Below, piece by piece: positions 6,853 to 14,267 of a DNA stretch of 14,616 nt. Both the position numbers and the translations under genes were made by a program. Each line of letters opens with the position of its first letter. Position 1 is the stretch's first letter. A model generated the notes under the pieces. That model was not told the DNA's origin, ran no database searches, and saw nothing but the letters and a program-made list of their open reading frames with translations. Origin of the DNA: Limosilactobacillus antri DSM 16041 (lineage in GTDB: Bacteria > Bacillota > Bacilli > Lactobacillales > Lactobacillaceae); contig NZ_GG700733.1 in the NCBI RefSeq assembly GCF_000160835.1, positions 59,449 to 74,064 on the forward strand, in the 5' to 3' direction.

Positions 6853-8055
6853 TTACCAAACAAACAGACCAACAAAGGCAGCTGACAAGAGCGATACCAG
6901 GATCCCTGACAGCAGCAGGTAACCAATGTTAGAAGCAATGTAGTCGTTGTCTTCCTTGTTTGCCAAGCCCTTGAAGGCACCGATGATCATCCCAAGGGTA
7001 CCGAAGTTGGCAAAGGAAGTAACGAAGACCGTCAAGACCGCCTTCAAGTGTTCTGGGTAGTGGGCAATATCAGCCGTAACCTTACCCATAACAACAAATT
7101 CGTTGGTAACTAACTTCATCCCCATGTTTTGGGCCAGGTTCCATGCTTGGTCGACCGGCAGACCCAGCAGCCAGGAGAATGGGAACATGATGACACCCAA
7201 GATACTTTCGAGTGACAGTGGCTTCCAGAAGAGGGCCAAAATCTTGTCGATCAAAGCAGCCAGGGCAACGAAGGCAACAACGTTAGCAACGATGATCAGG
7301 ATCAGCTTGCCAGCGCCCAGGATGGAGTCACCCAGGAAGCTGAAGAATGGTTCCTTCTTACCGTTGTCGGTTGCACCAACCTTTTCGATGGTGTCTTCTT
7401 CTGGCGAAAGGTGAACTGGGTTTAACATACTAGTGGCAATCAGCGCGTTGATAATGTTGATTGGAACAGCAGTCAAAATGTATTGACCTGGCATCATTTC
7501 AATGTAGGCCCCCAGAATAGAAGCAGTAACACAAGACATTGACATCATGGCCAGCGTCAGGTTACGTTCCTTGCTCATCTTCCGGATTTGCATCCCGGAA
7601 ACGGCCAGCACTTCAGTGTTCCCTAAGAACATCATTTCAACAGCGAAGAATGATTCAAACTTCGGTTGACCAGTGATGTAGGAAAGTCCCCGTCCGATCC
7701 ACTTGATGATCCATGGCAGGAAGCCGATGTAAGTCAAGATGTCGAACAGCGGAACAATCATCAGGATTGGCATCAGCGCAGAACAAATGAAGTTCAAGTT
7801 CTTAACGTTGTACCAGTCACCCAGTGCGAAGACCGTCCCCTTCGCGGACACGTCAACAATCCAAACGAAGCCGTCAGCAGCGGCCTTAACACCGGCCCGG
7901 CCTGCTGAAGAACCCGTCAAGAACCATGCCAAAACCAAGTTCAGCACGACCATGATGGCAACCGTCTTCCAATTGATGGCCTTGCGGTTCTTTGAGAACA
8001 GCCAACCAATCGCTAGGAAAACAATCAAACCTAGAATATTGATTGCAAGATACAT
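6853..8055 (-). CDS. nupC: Concentrative nucleoside transporter (CNT family, NupC/NupG-like)
   Basis: This inner-membrane symporter couples nucleoside import to a cation gradient. The protein is almost wholly hydrophobic, with about ten membrane segments over 400 residues, the family length. The CNT core GQPKFESFFAVEMMFLGNTE corresponds to the Gxx-ES substrate motif, and TNEFVVM and SFANFGTLGMIIG are the second-repeat motifs. A GTG at 8067 is in frame, but it touches the AAGGGG ribosome site (8067 to 8073), so I choose the ATG at 8055, 11 bases from that site. It is paired with the hydrolase gene downstream: import, then cleavage. The long control region upstream has several palindromes and cre-like sites. 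Substrate range cannot be told from sequence. Confidence 0.92.
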   Translation of the reverse strand: MYLAINILGLIVFLAIGWLFSKNRKAINWKTVAIMVVLNLVLAWFLTGSSAGRAGVKAAADGFVWIVDVSAKGTVFALGDWYNVKNLNFICSALMPILMIVPLFDILTYIGFLPWIIKWIGRGLSYITGQPKFESFFAVEMMFLGNTEVLAVSGMQIRKMSKERNLTLAMMSMSCVTASILGAYIEMMPGQYILTAVPINIINALIATSMLNPVHLSPEEDTIEKVGATDNGKKEPFFSFLGDSILGAGKLILIIVANVVAFVALAALIDKILALFWKPLSLESILGVIMFPFSWLLGLPVDQAWNLAQNMGMKLVTNEFVVMGKVTADIAHYPEHLKAVLTVFVTSFANFGTLGMIIGAFKGLANKEDNDYIASNIGYLLLSGILVSLLSAAFVGLFVW

Positions 8056-8164
8056 GGTTGTATACACCCCTTAATAAAAAATCCATGTAGTAAACTCTGC
8101 TGACTACTCTACTAAAATCGATAAAAAATAATTGCTTCTTTCGGCGAGTCAACATCACGATTTA

Positions 8165-8193
8165 AGAATATCTTAAAAACAAACTTGTGTAAA
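8165..8193 (-). promoter_or_regulatory. Probable nupC promoter
   Basis: On the minus strand, TTTACA (8188 to 8193) and TATTCT (8165 to 8170) are 17 bases apart, giving a leader of about 100 nt. A second possibility nearer the gene is TTGACT (8145 to 8150) with TATTTT 16 bases on. The first is favoured because a perfect inverted repeat brackets its -35. Confidence 0.5.
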
Positions 8194-8216
8194 GGCTTAA
8201 ATATAAGCAAGTTTGT
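8179..8216. promoter_or_regulatory. Nested inverted repeat over the nupC -35 region
   Basis: ACAAACTTG (8179 to 8187) and CAAGTTTGT (8208 to 8216) are perfect inverted repeats. Inside lies a second pair, GCTTA (8195 to 8199) and TAAGC (8204 to 8208). The structure covers the promoter spacer and -35, as expected of a repressor operator. The binding protein is unknown. Confidence 0.55.
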
Positions 8217-8341
8217 GAACTGAGAACGGTTTAGTTGCGCTCACAGGCCATAAATCGGTTTACCTATCAAGGGTGTTGAAACGGTTTATCGACCGCTGAA
8301 AGCGTTCACAAACTAATCAAAATTATTTGCAAGCGCTCTCT
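8210..8341. promoter_or_regulatory. Upstream control region of nupC with stacked motifs and two cre-like sites
   Basis: AGTTTGTGAAC (8210 to 8220) and GTTCACAAACT (8304 to 8314) are perfect 11-bp inverted repeats. Between them lie three CGGTTTA elements: AACGGTTTA (8225 to 8233), ATCGGTTTA (8254 to 8262) and AACGGTTTA (8280 to 8288). The last is part of AAACGGTTT, an odd palindrome of the LacI-family kind. TGAAAGCGTTCACA (8297 to 8310) matches the cre consensus at 13 of 14 positions; TGCAAGCGCTCTCT (8328 to 8341) is a weaker match. I infer control by CcpA plus at least one LacI-type or other regulator. Confidence 0.6.
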
Positions 8342-8349
8342 TAAATAAT

Positions 8350-8395
8350 AAAAAAGCGGCCCGGCAGCAAGAAATGCACTTGCTACTGGACCCGC
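8350..8395 (-). terminator. Second terminator upstream of nupC
   Basis: A long GC-rich, slightly imperfect hairpin: on the minus strand GCGGGTCC..GTAGCAAG pairs with CTTGCTGC..GGGCCGC around a 7-base loop, followed by UUUUUU. It lies between the non-coding RNA unit and the nupC control region and would stop read-through into nupC. It could also end a short RNA from an extended -10 (TGTTATAAT, 8413 to 8421). Confidence 0.75.
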
Positions 8396-8420
8396 CCCTG
8401 CCAAGGAAGTTAATTATAAC

Positions 8421-8450
8421 AAAAAAAGCGGAGACAATTTGCTGTCTCCG
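8421..8450 (-). terminator. Terminator of the non-coding RNA unit
   Basis: CGGAGACA (8429 to 8436) and TGTCTCCG (8443 to 8450) form a perfect 8-bp GC-rich stem with a 6-base loop, followed on the minus strand by C and seven U residues. This is a textbook intrinsic terminator. Confidence 0.85.
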
Positions 8451-8724
8451 TGCTTCCAAATGAAAGAGCAACGACTGTGGTTAACTCTATTAAGGTTCGT
8501 TAACAGATCATTTGCGTTCTTTCGCCAAGGATAAAGAACTGAAGCTTAATCATTTAAGGTTGTAGATATGGCCACTAATTTTTAGCTAACATACTTTTCA
8601 AGGAAACTAAAGTGTTTCATGTGGAGTGGGGTGTCGTTAATTATCGTGTTATTAATTAACCAGCTTTTTAAAGTAGTTTATTTATGAGAAGATGTTTGTT
8701 CAAAACTAGCCATTGCTCTTTCAC
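8421..8724 (-). ncRNA. Candidate structured non-coding RNA, about 300 nt
   Basis: A strong minus-strand promoter (8731 to 8759) and a strong terminator (8421 to 8450) bound a stretch with no usable reading frame; only 11- and 12-codon frames without proper ribosome sites exist. The two ends pair perfectly over 11 bp: TGAAAGAGCAA (8461 to 8471) with TTGCTCTTTCA (8713 to 8723). Inside are successive small perfect stems: GTTAAC/GTTAAC (8480, 8499), GTTCTTT/AAAGAAC (8516, 8533), CTTAA/TTAAG (8545, 8554), CTAA/TTAG (8575, 8582), GAAAC/GTTTC (8603, 8614), GTTAATTA/TAATTAAC (8636, 8653). It is more AT-rich than the flanking genes. It lacks tmRNA, RNase P or T-box hallmarks that I could recognise. 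A 6S-type RNA of a divergent lactobacillus class is the main known alternative. Function unknown. Confidence 0.65.
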
Positions 8725-8730
8725 ACTTTT

Positions 8731-8759
8731 AGTATAATCCACCACCAGTCCAAGGTCAA
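8731..8759 (-). promoter_or_regulatory. Strong promoter of the non-coding RNA
   Basis: On the minus strand, TTGACC (8754 to 8759) and TATACT (8731 to 8736) are exactly 17 bases apart, 5 of 6 matches each to the housekeeping consensus. The start would be near 8724, placing the 11-bp closing stem at the extreme 5' end of the RNA. Confidence 0.7.
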
Positions 8760-8887
8760 ACAAACCGCGGTGTATCAACATTGGTAGCGATTATCAAATT
8801 TAGACAATCGGCTATTTTTCAGTGGATATTTTCCTGCTTCTACACTAATTTACCCCCGTTTGGTCAGTATCTTGTTTCAAAAAACTT

Positions 8888-10243
8888 TTATTGTTTTTTC
8901 CCCTTTGCGGTGTAGTTAAAACCGATCGCCAGCAGGACAAAGATCACCGCGGAAAGAATTAACGGAATCCGCGTAGTATCAATGAATAACAGGATCACCA
9001 GGACTCCGAAGAAAAAGATGATCGTCAGCCAGCTGGTCAGCGGGTAGCCCGGCATCTTGAAGCTGGTAATTCCCGCCGGGTGCGCCTGCCGGAACTTGAT
9101 GTGGGCAAAGAGGATAATCAGCCAGGTGAAGACAAAGGTAATTGTCGAAACCCCGGCAATGACGTCGAAAATCCCCGCTGGCATAATGTAGTTCAAAATA
9201 ACGGTGACAAACAGGATGATGGTCGAGAAGGTCAGCGCCCGGGTCGGGACCGCCTGGGGGCTCAGCTCCTTGAAGCGCCGCGGGGCATTCCCGCTTTCGG
9301 CCAGCGCGTATAGCGACCGGCTGGTACTAAAGATGGCACTATTCGTCGCCGACATCGCTGCGGTCAGCACGACAAAGTTTAAAATTCCGGCTGCCCCGGG
9401 AATCCCGATAGCTGCAAAGACCTGTACAAAGGGGCTGGACGTCGTCTTAACGTGGAACCAGGGATAGATGGCCATCAGGGCGATCATCGAACCGATGTAG
9501 AAGAGGCCGATCCGGACCGGCAGGGTATTGATGGCCTTGGGAATGTCCTTTTGCGGGTCGCGGGTCTCACCCGCCGTCAAACCAACCATTTCAATGCCGA
9601 CAAAGGCAAAGACGACCATCTGGAAGGAAACCAAAAAGCCCGCGGGTCCAGTAGGGAAAAAGCCCCCCTGGCTGACCAGGTTGCTTAGGGACACCGGCCG
9701 ACCGTCAACGTGGCTGTGCAGCAGAATTAATACTAATCCGGTGATAATTAACGCCACGATTGCCAGGACCTTAATCATTGAAAACCAGCTCTCCAGTTCA
9801 CCGAAGAGGCCGACGTTGATCATGTTAATCAGCATCAGCGCCACCACGATCACCAGCGGGCCGACCCACTGCGGTAGGTGCGGAAACCAGTAGCGCAGGT
9901 AAATCCCGGTCGCCGTCAGGTCAGCCATCGCCAGGGTCAGCCAGCAGGCCCAGTACATCCAGCCGGCGATAAATTCCATCCGGTCGCCCAGGTAGTATTG
10001 GATAGCGTCGATAAAGGAGTGGCGGGAAGGGTCCTCCAGCAGCAGTTCCCCCAAGGCCCGCATCATAAAGAAGATGAAGACCCCGACGATCAGGTAGGAA
10101 AGGATGATCGATGGACCGGCAGCATGGATTGCCGAGCCGGAACCCAAGAAGAGCCCCGTCCCAATCGCCCCACCGATAGCAATCATCGTAATGTGACGGC
10201 TCTTTAGCGAGCGTTGCAGTTTTTGGCTTTGCTGTTCATCCAT
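8888..10243 (-). CDS. APC-superfamily amino acid permease, T-box controlled copy
   Basis: A 451-residue, 12-segment secondary transporter of the amino acid transporter (AAT) branch, probably importing an amino acid with protons. The first helix has GGAIGTGLFLGSG (about 24 to 36). MYWACWLTLAMADLTATGIY (near 95 to 115) and FVGIEMVGLTAGETRDP are branch signatures. It resembles the lactococcal SerP/HisP and the AapA/YbxG type, but the substrate cannot be fixed from sequence. It is the tandem duplicate of the gene at 10561 to 11922. The ATG has AAGGAGGT nine bases upstream. A T-box leader precedes it, so expression should rise when one tRNA is uncharged. No strong terminator follows; only an A/T-only stem overlaps the last codons. 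Confidence 0.9.
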   Translation of the reverse strand: MDEQQSQKLQRSLKSRHITMIAIGGAIGTGLFLGSGSAIHAAGPSIILSYLIVGVFIFFMMRALGELLLEDPSRHSFIDAIQYYLGDRMEFIAGWMYWACWLTLAMADLTATGIYLRYWFPHLPQWVGPLVIVVALMLINMINVGLFGELESWFSMIKVLAIVALIITGLVLILLHSHVDGRPVSLSNLVSQGGFFPTGPAGFLVSFQMVVFAFVGIEMVGLTAGETRDPQKDIPKAINTLPVRIGLFYIGSMIALMAIYPWFHVKTTSSPFVQVFAAIGIPGAAGILNFVVLTAAMSATNSAIFSTSRSLYALAESGNAPRRFKELSPQAVPTRALTFSTIILFVTVILNYIMPAGIFDVIAGVSTITFVFTWLIILFAHIKFRQAHPAGITSFKMPGYPLTSWLTIIFFFGVLVILLFIDTTRIPLILSAVIFVLLAIGFNYTAKGKKQ

Positions 10244-10280
10244 AGTATTGACCTCCTTAGTCTGTGTTCAGCCTGAACGT

Positions 10281-10317
10281 AAAAAAACGCCCCTGGCTTT
10301 GTTTAGCCAGGGACGTT
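10281..10317 (-). terminator. Conditional terminator of the T-box
   Basis: AACGTCCCTGGCT and AGCCAGGGGCGTT pair around a 6-base to 11-base loop region and run into seven U residues. The 5' arm overlaps the CGTCCC used by the antiterminator, which is the switch. Confidence 0.92.
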
Positions 10318-10467
10318 ATTAACGCGGTTCCACCCATCTTTATAGCCCATCTTCATGAACTACCTCTCAGTCGATAAGGGAACCACCCACTTTTACGAAC
10401 ATGCCATTGCGCTGGTCCCCACTTTCAGCAATCGTTAGGGTCTCTGTTAACCAGCGATTGAAATTTA
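10281..10467 (-). promoter_or_regulatory. T-box riboswitch leader
   Basis: On the minus strand, GGGTGGAACCGCG (10323 to 10335) is a full T-box. The antiterminator can be drawn: GGG/CCC, the UGGAACC bulge, then GCG/CGU. The competing terminator follows directly. Upstream, a Stem I core has arms CGCTGGT/ACCAGCG (10450 to 10456, 10410 to 10416) enclosing the AGAGA bulge (10441 to 10445) and an apical GATTGCTGAAAG. The leader is compact (about 187 nt), and the base of Stem I is not clear. The specifier should lie near 10401 to 10410 (GCAATGGCAT on the minus strand); ATG, TGG and GGC are all possible, so I do not assign the amino acid. Confidence 0.93.
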
Positions 10468-10473
10468 CTAATA

Positions 10474-10501
10474 ATTATAAGGATTTTGCCATAATTGTCA
10501 A
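10474..10501 (-). promoter_or_regulatory. Promoter of the T-box leader
   Basis: On the minus strand, perfect TTGACA (10496 to 10501) and perfect TATAAT (10474 to 10479) are 16 bases apart. The start would be near 10467. It lies between the two permease genes, so the second copy has its own transcription start. Confidence 0.85.
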
Positions 10502-10560
10502 ACGAAAATTACAAATTTCGGCAGAACATTCGGTTATCGTAATCGTTGCCATTCACAGCC

Positions 10561-11922
10561 CTACTTGCTTTGCGCCTGCCGCCGTTTTTTTATTTCATAA
10601 ACCACGCTGAGGATGGCGAGAAAGACGAAGGACACTAGAACCGGAATCCGGCTGGTTTCACTAAACAGCAGAATTACCAGGACCGCACTGAAGAAAATAA
10701 TGGTCAGCCAGCTGGTGACCGGGTAGCCAGGCATCTTAAAGACCGCGGCGCCGGCAGGGTTCTGCTGCCGGTAACGGATGTGGGCAAACAATAGGATCAG
10801 CCAAATGTAGATAAAGGTGATCGTGCAGACGCTGGCAATGAAGTTAAAGATTCCCGCCGGCATAATGTAGTTCAGGACCACCGTGATAAAGAGGATGGCC
10901 GAAGAGAACCACAGGGCCCGGCTCGGTACCACCTTGGCACTCAGCCTGCCGAATGACCGGGGCGCATTGCCACCCCGGGCCAGGGAATAGAGCGACCGGC
11001 TGGTGCTGAAGATGGCACTGTTGGTGGCCGACATCGCCGCAGTCAGGACCACAAAGTTTACGATTCCCGCCGCGGCTGGGATCCCGATGGCCGCAAAGAC
11101 TTGGACAAAGGGACTCGAGGTCGTTTCAATCTTAAACCAGGGGTAGATGGCCATCAGGGCGATCATCGAGCCGATGTAGAAGAGGCCAATCCGAACCGGT
11201 AGGGAGTTAATCGCCTTGGGAATATCATTCTCCGGGTCCTTGGTTTCACCCGCGGTCAGGCCGACCATTTCAATCCCCCCGAAGGCAAAGACGACCATCT
11301 GGAAGGACATTAAGAAGTTCACCGGACCATTCGGGAAAAAGCCCCCGTACCGGGTCAAATTGCGCAGCTCAACCAGGCGGCCGCTGACCCGGGCGTGCAT
11401 CACGATCAGGACCACGCCGATTCCGATCAGCAGTAAAATCGCCACGACCTTAATCATCGAGAACCAGCTCTCCAGCTCGCCGAAGAGGCCGACGTTGACC
11501 ATGTTGACCAGCATCAGCAAAATGATGATGACCAGCGGTCCCACCCACTGCGGCAGGTGCGGGAACCAGTAGCGCAGGTAAATCCCGGTCGCCGTCAGAT
11601 CGGCCATCGCCAGGGTCAGCCAGCAGGCCCAGTACATCCAGCCGGCAATAAACTCGACCCGGTCGCCCAGGTAGACCTTAATCAACTCGATAAAGGAGTG
11701 CTTGGTCGGGTCGGCTAAAATCAGCTCACCGAGGGCCCGCATCATAAAGAAGGCAAAAATTCCCACAATTAAATACGAAAGAATAATCGCCGGGCCGGCC
11801 TGCTTGATCGCTTCACCGGAGCCTAAGAACAGTCCGGTCCCGATCGCACCGCCAATCGCAATCATCATCACGTGGCGGCTCTTCAGCGACCGTTCCAATT
11901 TTGGTTCATTTTTATTAGCCAT
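10561..11922 (-). CDS. APC-superfamily amino acid permease, second paralogue
   Basis: A 453-residue, 12-segment amino acid permease closely similar to the product of 8888 to 10243 along its whole length, with the same GGAIGTGLFLGSG and MYWACWLTLAMADLTATGIY signatures and FGGIEMVGLTAGETKDP. The two arose by tandem duplication, as with the adjacent serP1/serP2 pair of lactococci; whether this pair also takes serine or alanine is not shown. An in-frame TTG precedes the ATG, but AGGAGGG spacing favours the ATG at 11922. It has no T-box; its promoter (11960 to 11987) carries direct repeats instead, so the two copies are controlled differently. No clear terminator separates it from the next promoter, so some read-through is likely. 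Confidence 0.9.
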   Translation of the reverse strand: MANKNEPKLERSLKSRHVMMIAIGGAIGTGLFLGSGEAIKQAGPAIILSYLIVGIFAFFMMRALGELILADPTKHSFIELIKVYLGDRVEFIAGWMYWACWLTLAMADLTATGIYLRYWFPHLPQWVGPLVIIILLMLVNMVNVGLFGELESWFSMIKVVAILLLIGIGVVLIVMHARVSGRLVELRNLTRYGGFFPNGPVNFLMSFQMVVFAFGGIEMVGLTAGETKDPENDIPKAINSLPVRIGLFYIGSMIALMAIYPWFKIETTSSPFVQVFAAIGIPAAAGIVNFVVLTAAMSATNSAIFSTSRSLYSLARGGNAPRSFGRLSAKVVPSRALWFSSAILFITVVLNYIMPAGIFNFIASVCTITFIYIWLILLFAHIRYRQQNPAGAAVFKMPGYPVTSWLTIIFFSAVLVILLFSETSRIPVLVSFVFLAILSVVYEIKKRRQAQSK

Positions 11923-11959
11923 CAAATCCCTCCTTGAAGACAGCTAAGACGTCCTTAGT

Positions 11960-11987
11960 ATTATAAACCAAGGGTGTCACTAGGCAA
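11960..11987 (-). promoter_or_regulatory. Promoter of the upstream permease paralogue
   Basis: On the minus strand, TTGCCT (11982 to 11987) and perfect TATAAT (11960 to 11965) are 16 bases apart, giving a start about 30 bases before the ATG. It lies in the 100-bp gap after the ABC ATPase gene, which has no strong terminator, so co-transcription from upstream is also possible. Confidence 0.65.
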
Positions 11988-11993
11988 GGGTGT
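11969..11993. repeat. Direct repeats over the permease promoter
   Basis: CAAGGGTGT occurs at 11969 to 11977 and 11985 to 11993, each followed by CAC or TCAC. The 16-base period places one copy in the promoter spacer and the other across the -35. Such placement suits an operator. CAAGGGTGTT also occurs in the nupC control region at 8268 to 8277. Confidence 0.5.
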
Positions 11994-12022
11994 TCACGTT
12001 AATTTATTGTTTTTATTAAGCA

Positions 12023-12766
12023 TTAAACATTTAACACTTTGTCCAAGAAGTTTTGCGTATCGGCGTGCTGCGGATGGTCGAAAATCTGTTCCGGCGTCCC
12101 CTGCTCCCGGATGTTGCCATCATGGAAGAAGACCACCCGGTCAGCGACCTGCTTGGCAAAGCCCATTTCGTGGGTCACGACAATCATCGTCATCCCCTGG
12201 TTCGCCAGGTTCTTCATTACCCCCAAAACATCGCCGACCATTTCCGGGTCGAGGGCACTGGTCGGTTCGTCAAAGAGCATCACGTCCGGCTTCATCGCCA
12301 GCGCCCGGGCAATCGCGACCCGCTGTTTTTGCCCCCCGGACAGGGTCTTCGGGTTGACGTTGGCCTTTTCCTTGAGCCCGACAATGTCCAGGTAGTGGAG
12401 CGCTTCTTCAACCGCCTGCTCCTTGTTGGCCTTCTTCAGCTGGGTGGGGGCCAGGGTCACGTTTTCCAGCACCGTCATGTTCGGGAAGAGATTAAAGTGT
12501 TGGAAGACCATTCCGATATTTTCCCGCACCTTATTGATGTTGACTTTCGGGTCCGCAATATCGTAGCCGTCAACGTAGACGTGACCGCCGTTCGGCACTT
12601 CCAGCCGGTTCAGGCAGCGGAGGAAGGTACTCTTCCCCGAGCCGGACGGGCCAATCATGCAGACCACTTCGCTTGGCTTGACGTTCAAGTTAATTCCCTG
12701 GAGGACTTCGTTTTTGCCATAGCTCTTGTGTAAGTCTTTTACTTGTACCTTATATTGTTTATCCAT
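12023..12766 (-). CDS. glnQ: Polar amino acid ABC transporter ATPase, GlnQ-like
   Basis: This 247-residue ATPase powers amino acid import by the membrane protein encoded just upstream. Visible motifs are Walker [10 protein letters not shown] (39 to 47), Q-loop Gln89 in [10 protein letters not shown], the signature LSGGQKQR (142 to 149), Walker B VMLFDE (162 to 167), the D-loop SALD, and the switch His199 in VTHEMGFA. Length and the [16 protein letters not shown] segment are typical of the polar amino acid uptake (PAAT) ATPases. It begins one base after the stop of the fused permease gene, so translation is coupled. The GlnQ name reflects family resemblance; glutamine, glutamate, arginine or cystine are all possible substrates. 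Confidence 0.93.
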   Translation of the reverse strand: MDKQYKVQVKDLHKSYGKNEVLQGINLNVKPSEVVCMIGPSGSGKSTFLRCLNRLEVPNGGHVYVDGYDIADPKVNINKVRENIGMVFQHFNLFPNMTVLENVTLAPTQLKKANKEQAVEEALHYLDIVGLKEKANVNPKTLSGGQKQRVAIARALAMKPDVMLFDEPTSALDPEMVGDVLGVMKNLANQGMTMIVVTHEMGFAKQVADRVVFFHDGNIREQGTPEQIFDHPQHADTQNFLDKVLNV

Positions 12767-12767
12767 A

Positions 12768-14234
12768 TTAAGCCATCCTCTTCTGAATGTAGTTTGATAA
12801 CCAAGTTAACAGGGTAATGATGATGATGTAGATGGTACCGATGATCAGCCACATCCGGAACCCTTCCATGTTTTGGGAAATAATGACGGTCCCGGTCTGG
12901 GTCAGCTCCATCACTCCGATGGCGGACAGGATTGACGTATCCTTCAGGGTAATGATGAACTGGTTGACCAGCGATGGCACCATAATCTTGATCCCCTGCG
13001 GTGCGACGACCTTGATCAGGGCCTTCCGGTATGGCAAACCAAGGCTCCGGGCCGCCTCCCACTGTCCAGGGTCCACGGCGTTAAAGCCCCCCTTGACGAT
13101 GGCACCGATGTAGGCCCCTTCGTCAAGCATCAGGGTTACAACCCCGGCGAGGAAGAGCGGCACCTTATGCCCGATCACGTTGGGCAGTCCCATGTAGATG
13201 AAGAAGGCCAAAACGATCATTGGAATTCCCCGGAAGATGTAGATAACCGTGCTGGAGATCGCGTTAGCAACCTTGCTCTGCATTACCCCCAGTACCCCGA
13301 GGATTAGCCCGAAGACTAGGGCCAGGACAATCCCGACGACCGTCAGTTGGATGGTCATCCAGAGTCCGTGCAGGAGGGCCACCCGGTTCGCCTTTAGCAG
13401 ACCCCAGATGGTCCGGCTCGCCGTGCTGGACTTCGCCGTCTTGTCACTCTTTGTGTACTTGTTGATGATCTGCTTCATCTGGCCGGTTTCGTTTAACCAG
13501 TCGATCCCGTTGTTAATTTTCTTTTGCAGGGCGAGGTTCTGGCCCTTTTGGAAACCAACGGCCACCGGTTGGGCGTCGATCGGCTTCTTCGTCACGATCT
13601 TCAGCGGTACCCCGGTCTTGATCCCGTATTCCAAAACCGGGCCATCGTCGAAGGTTGCGGCCGTGTTGCCGGTCTTGACGTCATTCCACATCGTGTTGGA
13701 AGAATCGAAGTACTTGATCTGGTAGCCGTACTTCTTTTGGTTCTTCTTCAGGAAGAGGGCCGCGCTGGTGCCCGCCTTGGCAGAAACGGTCTTGCCCTTA
13801 AGCTGCTTAAGGGAGTGGATCTTGCTGTCCTTGGCAACCGCCATTTCCACGCCGTCCGTGTAGTATGGCTTTGAGAAGTCAAACTTGGCTTTCCGCTCTT
13901 CCGTCACACTCATTCCGGCAATTACCGCGTCGACTTGGCCGCCTTCGAGGGCCTGCAGGTCACCGTTGAAGCTCATCGGCTTGAGCTTGTACTTAAAGTG
14001 TTCGTGCTTGGCAATCTTTTTCAGAATTTCAATTTCAATTCCGGGGTTCTTACCCGAGTAGCCGCCCTTGCTGTCTTGAATTTCAAATGGGGCAAAGGTG
14101 TTGTTAGTGGCAAAAGTATAAGTCGGCTCCGCAGCTGACACGCTCTGTGGTTCGACTACCAACCACCCCACTGCAATCCCAACGACTGCAACAACGGCGG
14201 TCAGCCACTTTTTTAAAACCGTTCTTCGCATCAT
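12768..14234 (-). CDS. glnP: Fused substrate-binding protein/permease of an amino acid ABC transporter, GlnP-like
   Basis: The 488-residue protein combines two parts of the transporter. Residues 1 to 34 are a basic signal/anchor ending in SVSA, with no lipobox Cys. Residues about 36 to 262 form one extracellular type-3 binding domain ([62 protein letters not shown]). Residues about 275 to 488 are the permease domain, with the ATPase-contacting EAA loop [20 protein letters not shown] (393 to 412). This fusion is known from lactic acid bacteria; L. lactis GlnP has two binding domains, whereas this has one. Two ATGs are adjacent; the first has AGGAG at seven bases. A palindrome lies over the probable promoter. 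Confidence 0.93.
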   Translation of the reverse strand: MMRRTVLKKWLTAVVAVVGIAVGWLVVEPQSVSAAEPTYTFATNNTFAPFEIQDSKGGYSGKNPGIEIEILKKIAKHEHFKYKLKPMSFNGDLQALEGGQVDAVIAGMSVTEERKAKFDFSKPYYTDGVEMAVAKDSKIHSLKQLKGKTVSAKAGTSAALFLKKNQKKYGYQIKYFDSSNTMWNDVKTGNTAATFDDGPVLEYGIKTGVPLKIVTKKPIDAQPVAVGFQKGQNLALQKKINNGIDWLNETGQMKQIINKYTKSDKTAKSSTASRTIWGLLKANRVALLHGLWMTIQLTVVGIVLALVFGLILGVLGVMQSKVANAISSTVIYIFRGIPMIVLAFFIYMGLPNVIGHKVPLFLAGVVTLMLDEGAYIGAIVKGGFNAVDPGQWEAARSLGLPYRKALIKVVAPQGIKIMVPSLVNQFIITLKDTSILSAIGVMELTQTGTVIISQNMEGFRMWLIIGTIYIIIITLLTWLSNYIQKRMA

Positions 14235-14267
14235 CTACCGACTCCTTTTCTAATCATTCTTTAACAT

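Noticed and set aside
7886..8158. 90-codon minus-strand frame overlapping the nupC start
   Set aside because: It overlaps nupC in another frame and shows no family features; it covers the leader and promoter region.
8613..8628. parS-like string TGTTTCATGTGGAGTG
   Set aside because: Only 11 of 16 bases match the parS consensus and the right half is poor; it lies inside the candidate RNA.
8678..8713. 11-codon frame starting ATGGCTAGT inside the candidate RNA
   Set aside because: The purine stretch before it is only two or three bases from the ATG, and the codons fall in the closing-stem region; likely chance.
8879..8899. AAAAAAC/GTTTTTT stem at the end of the permease gene
   Set aside because: An all-A/T stem overlapping the last codons; too weak to call a terminator.
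10354..10375. GAACTACCTCT on the plus strand, resembling a tyrosine T-box specifier
   Set aside because: It is on the strand opposite to the T-box, antiterminator and terminator, so it cannot be the specifier; treated as coincidence.
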